Source: Pseudomonadota bacterium
GTDB lineage: Bacteria > Pseudomonadota > Gammaproteobacteria > Steroidobacterales > Woeseiaceae
Length of the DNA stretch: 5,632 nucleotides
Direction: 5' to 3'
Assembly (NCBI GenBank): GCA_022565135.1
Contig: JADFKA010000135.1
Coordinates: 1-5,632 of the forward strand
Part shown: positions 1-5,203 of the stretch, piece by piece
How positions within the stretch are numbered: the stretch's first letter is position 1
Layout of the letters: every line of letters begins with the position of its first letter
The notes under the pieces: model-generated
Seen by the model: the letters and a program-made list of their open reading frames with translations, nothing else
Database searches by the model: none
What the model was told of the DNA's origin: nothing
Position numbers and translations under genes: made by a program

Positions 1-582
1 GCAATTCATCGCATGGAACAGAACGGTCAGGCAGCTGAAAATGGACCGGTTGTCGTCACCGGAGCGACAGGCGGTGTTGGCAGTGTTGCAATCGATATGC
101 TCGACGGCCGCGGTTACGAAGTCGTGGCGATGACCGGCAAGGCCGGCAAGGAAGAGTACTTAAAGAGCATTGGTGCGCGCAGCATTCTGCTGCGAGACGA
201 TATCGATCTCGGCAAGCGGCCGATGGAGAAAACGCAATGGGCCGGGGCAGTTGACAATCTTGGCGGCGATTACCTGACCTGGCTTACACGCACGATGGAT
301 TACGGCGGCAATATCGCGAGCATCGGCCTCGCGGCAAGTCCGGCGCTGAAAACGACCGTTCTACCATTTATTCTGCGCGCAGTGTGTTTGCTCGGCATCA
401 ATTCGGTCGATACGCCGCGCGATCTTCGGCTTGCGGTCTGGTCGCGTATCGGCGGCGATCTCAAGCCCCGACACCTCGACACTATCAGCGACCGGAGCAT
501 CGTATTCGAAGACCTTCCAAACCATTTCCAGGCCTATATCGACGGCACCGTGACCGGACGCACGGTGGTTCGTATCAGCTAA
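1..582 (+). CDS. acuI: Acryloyl-CoA reductase AcuI/YhdH, C-terminal part (5' partial)
   Basis: NADPH-dependent medium-chain (quinone oxidoreductase-like) reductase that converts acryloyl-CoA to propionyl-CoA in the cytoplasm; this removes toxic acrylate derivatives. The reading frame is open to the left window edge, so the ATG at 13 is an internal Met, not the start. About 193 residues are present; E. coli YhdH has 324, so roughly 130 N-terminal residues (catalytic-domain front) lie outside. Visible are the Rossmann nucleotide-binding motif VVVTGATGGVGS (about 49-84), EYLKSIGA, WAGAVDNLGG, YGGNIASIGLA, the TTVLPFILR stretch typical of YhdH/AcuI, and the terminal GRTVVRIS. No zinc-binding pattern is seen, as expected for this subgroup. 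The gene is followed by 307 bp of non-coding DNA and then prpB on the same strand, so co-regulation is possible but a separate promoter is more likely. Family assignment is firm; acryloyl-CoA as substrate is inferred from the family. Confidence 0.92.
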   Translation, partial: AIHRMEQNGQAAENGPVVVTGATGGVGSVAIDMLDGRGYEVVAMTGKAGKEEYLKSIGARSILLRDDIDLGKRPMEKTQWAGAVDNLGGDYLTWLTRTMDYGGNIASIGLAASPALKTTVLPFILRAVCLLGINSVDTPRDLRLAVWSRIGGDLKPRHLDTISDRSIVFEDLPNHFQAYIDGTVTGRTVVRIS

Positions 583-700
583 AAGCAGGCCGGGCACGAC
601 ATATTCTTCTCCCTGGTGTCTCGATCCCGCTTGACGGGAGCTCGCTGTGCTGCGCTTTACCTCGGTCGAAGACCTGTACCAAGCTAAGCGGGCAATCGTA

Positions 701-713
701 AATGCCGGGCATT
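701..713. promoter_or_regulatory. Operator-like palindrome AATGCC-G-GGCATT
   Basis: A perfect 13-nt palindrome about one central G. The one-base centre cannot form an RNA loop, so if functional it would be a DNA-binding site. Its half-site GGCATT recurs at 736-741, and the opposite half AATGCC at 763-768, where they form the outer arms of the next stem-loop. GGCATTGAG is an exact direct repeat at 708-716 and 736-744, 28 nt apart. Assignment as an operator is inference from symmetry and position. Confidence 0.35.
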
Positions 714-735
714 GAGCAACCGCCTGCAACCATCT

Positions 736-768
736 GGCATTGAGTACCCGAAGGGGTACTCCAATGCC
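736..768 (+). repeat. Strong stem-loop, 14 bp with GAAG loop
   Basis: The left arm 736-749 (GGCATTGAGTACCC) pairs with the right arm 754-768 (GGGTACTCCAATGCC) around a GAAG tetraloop. All 14 left-arm bases pair and one C (761 or 762) is bulged. No T-run follows (next bases ATTAGAACC), so it does not match a standard intrinsic terminator. It could be a Rho-related end or stability hairpin for the acuI transcript, or a DNA-level inverted repeat acting as an operator upstream of prpB. The structure is directly visible; the role is not known. Confidence 0.6.
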
Positions 769-769
769 A

Positions 770-833
770 TTAGAACCACCAAACTATTTGGGGAACGACC
801 CTTCGGTGGTTTAGAATCGCCACCAAATTATTC
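770..833 (+). repeat. Imperfect tandem repeat TTAGAA(TCG)CCACCAAAYTATTY
   Basis: Copy 1 (770-789) reads TTAGAA-CCACCAAACTATTT. Copy 2 (811-833) reads TTAGAA-TCG-CCACCAAATTATTC. They match at 18 of 20 positions apart from a 3-nt insertion, and start 41 nt apart, about four helical turns. In copy 2, TTAGAAT (811-817) and ATTCTAA (830-836) also form a perfect 7-bp inverted repeat with a 12-nt gap. AACCACC (774-780, rather 775-780 plus the preceding A) faces GGTGGTT (805-811) in inverted orientation. This looks like a multi-site operator at the prpB promoter; the binding protein is unknown. Confidence 0.5.
788..817 (+). promoter_or_regulatory. Candidate sigma-70 promoter of prpBCD
   Basis: A -10 element TAGAAT (812-817) matches the consensus TATAAT at five of six positions. 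A weak -35 TTGGGG (788-793) matches the first three consensus bases, with an 18-nt spacer. Transcription would start near 824, leaving a leader of about 65 nt before prpB. The -10 box sits inside the inverted repeat 811-817/830-836, so a protein bound there would block RNA polymerase. A second AT-rich -10-like string (TTATTCTAAT, 828-837) is an alternative. Prediction by eye only. Confidence 0.4.
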
Positions 834-875
834 TAATCCCGATTAAAAACCAGTCTGTTGGCCTGAGACCATCCT

Positions 876-881
876 GGAGGA
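876..881 (+). promoter_or_regulatory. Ribosome binding site of prpB
   Basis: GGAGGA lies 8 nt before the ATG at 890, a near-ideal Shine-Dalgarno sequence and spacing. It fixes the prpB start. Confidence 0.85.
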
Positions 882-889
882 CATAGCGC

Positions 890-1792
890 ATGAGTGCAGG
901 AGCACGATTCCGCGCGGCGCTCGACGCAGAGCGGCCGCTGCAAATTGTCGGCACGATCAACGCGTATGCGGCGTTGCTGGCCGAAAGGGCTGGTTTCATA
1001 GCGATCTATTTGTCTGGCGCGGGCGTTGCGAATGCGTCTTTCGGCTTGCCTGATCTTGCGATGACGACATTGAACGACGTCTGTGAAGACATACGCCGGA
1101 TCAGTTACGCGACCGATGTGCCGTTACTTGTCGATGCAGATACAGGCTGGGGTGGTGCGTTCATGATCAGGCGTACGATTCGTGAGATGGCTCGTGCCGG
1201 CGCCGCCGGGTGTCACATCGAAGATCAGGTGGCGGCGAAACGTTGCGGACATCGGCCGGGCAAAGCGCTGGTGACGCCCGGGGAAATGTGTGATCGCATC
1301 AAGGCGGCCGTTGACGGGCGCGATGATGATCAGTTCGTCATCATGGCAAGAACCGACGCTCACGCTGTCGAAGGTCAGCAAGCGGCGCTGGATCGCGCTG
1401 GCGCTTATGTTGCGGCAGGCGCCGATATGATATTTGCCGAAGCCCTGACGACGCTGGACGAGTACAGGCAGTTTGCCGACGTGATTGCGGTTCCGGTACT
1501 CGCAAATGTGACTGAGTTCGGCAGGACACCGCTGTTCACGACGGAGCAACTTGCGACCGTCGGTGTGCGCATGACCTTGTACCCGTTGAGCGGCTTTCGC
1601 GCTATGGCGAAAGCGGCGACACAGGTATACGAAACACTGCGGGCAGATGGTACCCAGGCGGCGTCAGTCGACAACATGCAGACGCGAGAGGAGCTCTACG
1701 AGGTGCTTGATTACCAGGCTTACGAAGACAAGATAGATGAGCTGTTTGCCGATGAAGAAATGCAGACTGGAGAGACAGATGGCAGCAAGTAA
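890..1792 (+). CDS. prpB: 2-Methylisocitrate lyase PrpB
   Basis: Last step of the methylcitrate cycle: Mg-dependent cleavage of 2-methylisocitrate to pyruvate and succinate in the cytoplasm. The 300-residue product matches the usual length (E. coli PrpB, 296) and aligns along its whole length with only small changes. Key features are QIVGTINA (18-25), YLSGAGVA (40-47), the metal-binding Asp residues in LVDADTGWG (Asp82, Asp84), HIEDQV (109-114), and the isocitrate-lyase superfamily signature KRCGHRPGK (117-125) with catalytic Cys119. IMARTDA and PLFTTEQL are also conserved. The ADTGWGGAF and YPLSGFRAM segments support methylisocitrate lyase over true isocitrate lyase, which is far longer. The start follows a strong GGAGGA. 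It is the first gene of the prpBCD operon, and its last 14 nt overlap the start of prpC, which suggests coupled translation. No defect is seen. Confidence 0.97.
   Translation: MSAGARFRAALDAERPLQIVGTINAYAALLAERAGFIAIYLSGAGVANASFGLPDLAMTTLNDVCEDIRRISYATDVPLLVDADTGWGGAFMIRRTIREMARAGAAGCHIEDQVAAKRCGHRPGKALVTPGEMCDRIKAAVDGRDDDQFVIMARTDAHAVEGQQAALDRAGAYVAAGADMIFAEALTTLDEYRQFADVIAVPVLANVTEFGRTPLFTTEQLATVGVRMTLYPLSGFRAMAKAATQVYETLRADGTQAASVDNMQTREELYEVLDYQAYEDKIDELFADEEMQTGETDGSK
1769..1774 (+). promoter_or_regulatory. Ribosome binding site selecting the prpC start
   Basis: GGAGAG inside the end of prpB lies 4 nt before the ATG at 1779 (6 nt from its GGAG core). The in-frame upstream ATG at 1737 has no comparable site, and the 14 extra residues it would add do not look like PrpC. 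So 1779 is the preferred start. Confidence 0.7.
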
Positions 1793-2903
1793 GAAGACCG
1801 GGGGACTGGCCGGGGTAAACGCAGGCCAGACGCATATTTGCACCGTCGGCCAAGAAGGTGCCGGCCTGACCTATCGCGGCTATGATATTTATGATCTGGT
1901 GGACAATGCCAGCTTCGAAGAAGTGGCCTACTTGTTGTTGCACGGCAAATTGCCAAATCCGGCCGAGCTAAGCGGTTACATCAAAAAAATAAAGGCCTCG
2001 CGAGGATTGCCCGAAGCCCTGAAGACCGTGCTCGAGATGGTGCCCGCAGACGCCTTGCCGATGGATATGATGCGAACGGGAGTTTCTTTTCTCGGCAACA
2101 TTGAACCCGAGGGCGACTTCTCCAACCAATTACACGTTGCGGACAGACTGCTTGCGTGCTTGCCCTCGATGCTTTTGTATTGGCATCGTTTCCACGTCGA
2201 TGGCGTGCGTATCGATACAGAAACCGATGATGACAGCATCGCCGGACATCTGCTGCACATGTTGCACGACGAGGCCCCATCCGAGCTGGACAGAAAGAGT
2301 CTGGACACGACATTGATTCTCTACGCCGAACATGAGTTCAACGCATCAACATTCGCGGGGCGCGTTATCACGGGCACATTGTCCGACATGCACTCTGCAG
2401 TCACCGGTGCCATCGGAGCGTTACGCGGTCCATTGCATGGTGGTGCGAATGAGGCAGCGATGGCGCTTATCAAAATGTTCGACTCCGCCGACGCTGCGTC
2501 TGCCGGCGTTCATGAAATGCTGGAGCGCAAGGACCTGATAATGGGCTTCGGTCATCGCGTGTACACAACTTCGGACCCGCGCAACACGGTGAACAAGAAA
2601 ATGTCGAAAGCGCTTGCAGACAATGCGGGCGATACGTTGCTCTACCCCATTTCGGAGGCGATCGAAAAAGTCATGTGGGATGAGAAGAAGCTGTTTGCAA
2701 ATGCTGATTTCTATGCGGCGACGGTGTACCACTTCATGGGCATTCCAACCCACCTGTTTACGCCGATCTTCGTTTGCTCGCGCATCACCGGGTGGGCAGC
2801 ACACGTCATGGAACAACGCGCGGACAACAAGCTGATTCGTCCGGCGGCCGAATACATTGGCCCGGATCTGCGGTCCTGGGTGGCCATGGAAGACCGTGAT
2901 TAA
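1779..2903 (+). CDS. prpC: 2-Methylcitrate synthase PrpC
   Basis: Citrate-synthase family enzyme that condenses propionyl-CoA with oxaloacetate to 2-methylcitrate, the entry step of the methylcitrate cycle. From the chosen ATG the product is 374 residues, normal for the short bacterial PrpC type. The N-terminal LAGVNAGQTHICTV...LTYRGYDIYDL (10-40) is typical of PrpC. The catalytic triad is visible: His220 in GPLHGGANE, His259 in GFGHRVYTTSDPR and Asp310 in FANADFYAA. The substrate-binding His185 lies in YAEHEFNAS. The C-terminal THLFTPIFVCSRITGWAAHVMEQ segment continues the synthase signature. Citrate synthase proper is the main alternative, but operon position and the short N-terminus favour PrpC; many PrpC enzymes also accept acetyl-CoA weakly. 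The start overlaps prpB by 14 nt, and prpD follows after 35 nt. Confidence 0.96.
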   Translation: MAASKKTGGLAGVNAGQTHICTVGQEGAGLTYRGYDIYDLVDNASFEEVAYLLLHGKLPNPAELSGYIKKIKASRGLPEALKTVLEMVPADALPMDMMRTGVSFLGNIEPEGDFSNQLHVADRLLACLPSMLLYWHRFHVDGVRIDTETDDDSIAGHLLHMLHDEAPSELDRKSLDTTLILYAEHEFNASTFAGRVITGTLSDMHSAVTGAIGALRGPLHGGANEAAMALIKMFDSADAASAGVHEMLERKDLIMGFGHRVYTTSDPRNTVNKKMSKALADNAGDTLLYPISEAIEKVMWDEKKLFANADFYAATVYHFMGIPTHLFTPIFVCSRITGWAAHVMEQRADNKLIRPAAEYIGPDLRSWVAMEDRD

Positions 2904-2929
2904 TGCGCGACGCAACGGCATGAAGTTGC

Positions 2930-2934
2930 GGAGA
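2930..2934 (+). promoter_or_regulatory. Ribosome binding site of prpD
   Basis: GGAGA lies 4 nt before the ATG at 2939, in the 35-nt prpC-prpD gap. The spacing is slightly short but usable. No promoter or hairpin is seen in this gap, so prpD is probably read from the prpB transcript. Confidence 0.6.
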
Positions 2935-2938
2935 CATC

Positions 2939-4387
2939 ATGTCCACGATTGACATGCGCTCGACGAAGCGTCCTGACTGGGACCCGGAACTCGCCGACAT
3001 TGCCGATTTTGTCTGCGACAAGAGCATCGATAGCGAGCTTGCATACAAGACTGCGCATTACTGTCTCATGGACACACTTGCCTGCGGTTTTCTGGCATTG
3101 GAGTTTCCGGCTTGCACCAAGCTGCTTGGCCCTGTCGTTGCAGGCGCCACATTGTCGGGTGGTGCGCGAGTTCCCGGAACGTCGTACGAACTCGAACCGG
3201 TCATGGCGGCGTTCAACATCGGCACAATGAATCGCTGGCTCGATTTCAACGACACCTGGCTCGCTGCCGAATGGGGACATCCGTCCGACAATCTCGGCGG
3301 CATTCTGGCCGTGGCGGATTATCTGAGCAGGCAAAATCGGGCGGCGGGCGCGGCTCCACTGACGATGCATGATGTATTGACAGCGATGATCAAGGCGCAC
3401 GAAATCCAGGGCGTGCTCGCACTCGAGAATAGCTATAACGGCGTCGGTCTCGATCATGTACTACTCGTGCGCGTCGCGTCGGCGGCTGTAGTTACACGCA
3501 TGCTTGGCGGCGATCGGGAGCAGGTTTTGAATGCGCTGTCGCATGCCTGGATCGATGGGGGCGCGCTACGCACATACAGGCATGCACCGAATACGGGTTC
3601 ACGCAAAAGCTGGGCCGCGGGCGACGCTACCAGCCGGGCCGTGCGCCTGGCGTTCATCGCAATGACGGGCGAGATGGGTTACCCGTCAGCGCTGTCAGCA
3701 AAGACATGGGGTTTCTACGACGTCTTGTTCAAAGGCAAGCGCTTCGGTTTCCAGCGTGGCTATGGTAGTTACGTTATGGAAAATGTGTTGTTCAAGATTT
3801 CATTTCCGGCCGAATTCCATGCGCAAACCTGCGTCGAGGCGTGCATTACATTGCATGAGCAGGTCAGGGACCGCATTGACGAGATCGAAAGGGTTGTCAT
3901 TGAAACCCAGGAGGCAGGAGTTCGAATCATCGACAAGACCGGGCCGCTGCACAATCCGGCCGATCGCGATCATTGCATCCAGTATATGGCGGCGGTGCCA
4001 TTGATCTTCGGTCGCCTGACCGCTGCCGATTATGAAGACGATATCGCAAGCGATGCGCGGATCGATGCGCTACGCGAGAAGATGGAAGTGCGGGAAAACA
4101 AACAATTCACGAAGGACTATTTCGATACCGACAAGCGCTACATTGGCAATGCGCTACAGATTTTTTTCACTGACGGTACGAGTACCGAGCGCGTTGCAGT
4201 AAATGTCCCGATTGGCCATCGCGAACGAAGGGAGGAAGGCATCCCGATCCTCAAGCAGAAATTTGCCGACAGCCTGTCACCGAGACTGAAAGACAAGCAG
4301 TGGGCCGAGCTCGACGCGTTGTGCGCCGACCGTGACAAGCTGGCCGCCACGGCCGTCGATGATTTCATGGCATTACTCGTCGTCTGA
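2939..4387 (+). CDS. prpD: 2-Methylcitrate dehydratase PrpD
   Basis: MmgE/PrpD-family, iron-sulfur-independent dehydratase that converts 2-methylcitrate to 2-methyl-cis-aconitate. Its 482 residues match E. coli PrpD (483) almost end to end, with long near-identical blocks: HYCLMDTLACG (40-50), WLDFNDTWLAAEWGHPSDN (100-118), MIKAHEIQG (150-158), GLDHVLLVRVAS (170-181), HAPNTGSRKSWAAGDATSR (215-233), GEMGYPSALSA (244-254), YGSYVMENVLFKISFPAEF (275-293), HNPADRDHCIQYM (338-350) and DGTSTERVAVNVPIGH (412-427). The N-terminus from the ATG at 2939 fits the E. coli start. Using PrpD rather than the AcnD/PrpF pair means a housekeeping aconitase must hydrate the product to 2-methylisocitrate. It is the last gene of the operon; no prpE, acnD or prpF follows. 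The C-terminal ~40 residues are the most divergent part, as is common in the family. Confidence 0.97.
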   Translation: MSTIDMRSTKRPDWDPELADIADFVCDKSIDSELAYKTAHYCLMDTLACGFLALEFPACTKLLGPVVAGATLSGGARVPGTSYELEPVMAAFNIGTMNRWLDFNDTWLAAEWGHPSDNLGGILAVADYLSRQNRAAGAAPLTMHDVLTAMIKAHEIQGVLALENSYNGVGLDHVLLVRVASAAVVTRMLGGDREQVLNALSHAWIDGGALRTYRHAPNTGSRKSWAAGDATSRAVRLAFIAMTGEMGYPSALSAKTWGFYDVLFKGKRFGFQRGYGSYVMENVLFKISFPAEFHAQTCVEACITLHEQVRDRIDEIERVVIETQEAGVRIIDKTGPLHNPADRDHCIQYMAAVPLIFGRLTAADYEDDIASDARIDALREKMEVRENKQFTKDYFDTDKRYIGNALQIFFTDGTSTERVAVNVPIGHRERREEGIPILKQKFADSLSPRLKDKQWAELDALCADRDKLAATAVDDFMALLVV

Positions 4388-4419
4388 ACTGTCGTAGCGC
4401 GCGCCTGAATAGCGGCCCC

Positions 4420-4446
4420 GACTAGCGCACGGCCGGCAGTCTGGAC
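4420..4446 (+). repeat. 27-bp direct repeat, copy 1
   Basis: Shares 24 of 27 bases with 4513-4539; the core GCACGGCCGGCAGTC is identical in both. Copies start 93 nt apart. Copy 1 runs into a perfect hairpin (GCAGTC, 5-nt loop, GACTGC, 4436-4452) that copy 2 lacks. Confidence 0.7.
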
Positions 4447-4512
4447 GACTGCATCGCACGGGCACGGCACCGGGTATTTGCTCGCGCTTAACCTCGCTCG
4501 GCGTCCTCCCAT

Positions 4513-4539
4513 GACTGGTGCACGGCCGGCAGTCCGGAC
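4513..4539 (+). repeat. 27-bp direct repeat, copy 2
   Basis: Second copy of the 4420-4446 repeat with three substitutions. Instead of the hairpin it ends in the palindrome GTCCGGAC (4532-4539) and leads directly into the TTGCCGGAA/TTCCGGCAA inverted repeat. Only two copies exist, so this is not a CRISPR array. Confidence 0.7.
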
Positions 4540-4621
4540 ATTCCTTGCCGGAATGGCTCGCTGCGCTGCGCTTTATTTCCGGCAAAGAACGTCCCTCCTG
4601 CCGTCCCTACGAAGATCGGCG

Positions 4622-4762
4622 GGCGGCCACGATACGGTGGCTCGTCGAGCGTCGTCGAAGCCGAGCGGAGCAGGGACAGCGAGAGCGAGGATGCGCCGAT
4701 TGGAGCAAGACAGGGACGTCGAAGCGACATTGAGCGAGAGGAGCTACCGTGTCGGGGCCACC
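4622..4762. repeat. Imperfect 22-bp inverted repeat pair
   Basis: Arm 4622-4643 matches the reverse complement of 4741-4762 at 18 of 22 positions, including the shared ACGGT and GGCC blocks. The arms enclose 97 bp of purine-rich sequence with short direct repeats (CAGGGAC at 4671 and 4711; GGAGCA at 4667 and 4702; GAGCGAG at 4683 and 4732). It could be the ends of a small non-autonomous element or a long RNA hairpin. No flanking target duplication was recognised. Confidence 0.45.
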
Positions 4763-4816
4763 ACTCAAGGCGCCCGCGTGTCTCGCACTTGACGGGAGTG
4801 GGCTCACACAGACTGT

Positions 4817-5203
4817 CTAGAGGGATGCGTCGTTGGGACGGAACGCGTCCTTGATCCATTCGATGCTTTGATGGCCCCGCGCGTCGGCATTGATGCCGAC
4901 GACGTCGAAGCGCACGGGCTTATTGACGAACTGTGCATTCCATGCCAGAAACATAGCCGTGGTGCGAATGAGCTTGCGCTGTTTACGCTTGTCGATGGTC
5001 AGCCCGGCTGTCACGAACGACTTGCTGCCTCGAAACCGCACTTCAACGATAACAAGACATCGGCCGTCCTGCATGATCAGGTCGAGCTCGCCGAAACGGC
5101 ATCGAAAATTACGCCGGACGGGAATCAGGCCTTTTCGTTGCAGGAAATGGAAAGCGAAATTTTCAGCGTCGCTGCCTACAGCTCGTGTGTTGCGTCGAAC
5201 CAC
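4817..5203 (-). CDS. yraN: YraN/UPF0102 family nuclease-fold protein
   Basis: Small cytoplasmic protein of the UPF0102/YraN family, with a predicted PD-(D/E)XK (Holliday-junction-resolvase-like) fold; its cellular role is not settled. The product is 128 residues, close to E. coli YraN (131). Conserved elements are the N-terminal helix DAENFAFHFLQRKGL (12-26), GELDLIM (38-44, Glu39 and Asp41), VIVEVRFR (51-58, Glu54), the KRKQRKL helix (72-78), FDVVGI (99-104) and IEWIKDAF (114-121). These acidic positions form the putative metal site. The start is GTG at 5203: an in-frame stop lies two codons upstream and no other start precedes the conserved helix. There is no clear Shine-Dalgarno sequence. 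The gene overlaps the end of lpoA by 28 nt, so its translation probably depends on lpoA. Usually yraN is followed by diaA and a BON-domain gene; here it is the last gene before the repeat region. Confidence 0.9.
   Translation of the reverse strand: MVRRNTRAVGSDAENFAFHFLQRKGLIPVRRNFRCRFGELDLIMQDGRCLVIVEVRFRGSKSFVTAGLTIDKRKQRKLIRTTAMFLAWNAQFVNKPVRFDVVGINADARGHQSIEWIKDAFRPNDASL

Larger units (their letters stand above)
583..889. promoter_or_regulatory. acuI-prpB intergenic region with regulatory repeats
   Basis: This 307-bp stretch has no convincing gene. Reading left to right it holds a small hairpin (625-639, TCCCG / CGGGA), a 20-nt segment at 640-659 that recurs at 4556-4575 beyond prpD, a 13-nt palindrome AATGCCGGGCATT (701-713), a long stem-loop (736-768), two imperfect copies of a TTAGAA...CCACCAAA repeat (770-789 and 811-833), a likely promoter overlapping the second copy, and the prpB ribosome binding site. 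No sigma-54 type GG-N10-GC promoter was found. That fits the absence of the PrpR-type activator that drives prp genes in enterics. The regulator is not encoded in the window. Confidence 0.6.
4388..4816. repeat. Repeat-rich non-coding region between convergent prpD and yraN
   Basis: This 429-bp region has no recognisable gene; open frames across it have low-complexity Arg/Ser-rich translations. It contains a 27-bp direct repeat (4420-4446 and 4513-4539), a 6-bp hairpin GCAGTC/GACTGC (4436-4452), a 9-bp inverted repeat TTGCCGGAA/TTCCGGCAA (4545-4553, 4577-4585), a 22-bp imperfect inverted repeat (4622-4643 and 4741-4762, 18 of 22 matching) and small repeats of CAGGGAC, GTCGAAG and GAGCGAG at 4654-4738. 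The plus strand is pyrimidine-rich around 4556-4615 and purine-rich around 4640-4745, so large folded structures are possible. Two segments recur in the acuI-prpB gap. It is probably a dispersed intergenic repeat or a decayed mobile element. No T-tailed terminator was seen for either flanking gene. Confidence 0.6.

Noticed and set aside
13..582. Complete short reductase starting at ATG 13
   Set aside because: The frame is open to the window edge and the four preceding codons continue the YhdH/AcuI alignment, so the gene is a window-edge partial, not a truncated gene.
361..729. Minus-strand frame running from acuI into the intergenic region
   Set aside because: Most of it is the reverse of acuI codons and the rest covers repeat-like sequence; no family resemblance and no ribosome binding site.
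736..768. Intrinsic terminator of acuI
   Set aside because: The stem is strong, but ATTAGAACC follows instead of a T-run; kept as a stem-loop of unknown role.
583..889. Sigma-54 promoter for prpB as in enterics
   Set aside because: The best candidates (TGGCAT at 735, TTGGCC at 858) lack GC at the required distance.
1737..1778. Longer prpC beginning at the ATG at 1737
   Set aside because: No ribosome binding site there, the extra 14 residues do not fit PrpC, and the ATG at 1779 has GGAGAG at suitable spacing.
4420..4539. Possible CRISPR array
   Set aside because: Only two diverged copies with a single intervening segment, and no cas genes.
4478..4859. Open frames on both strands in the prpD-yraN gap (for example 4478-4792 plus, 4488-4859 minus)
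   Set aside because: Arg/Ser/Pro-rich translations without a recognisable domain, mutually overlapping, and lying over repeats whose pieces recur in the other intergenic region; best read as chance frames.
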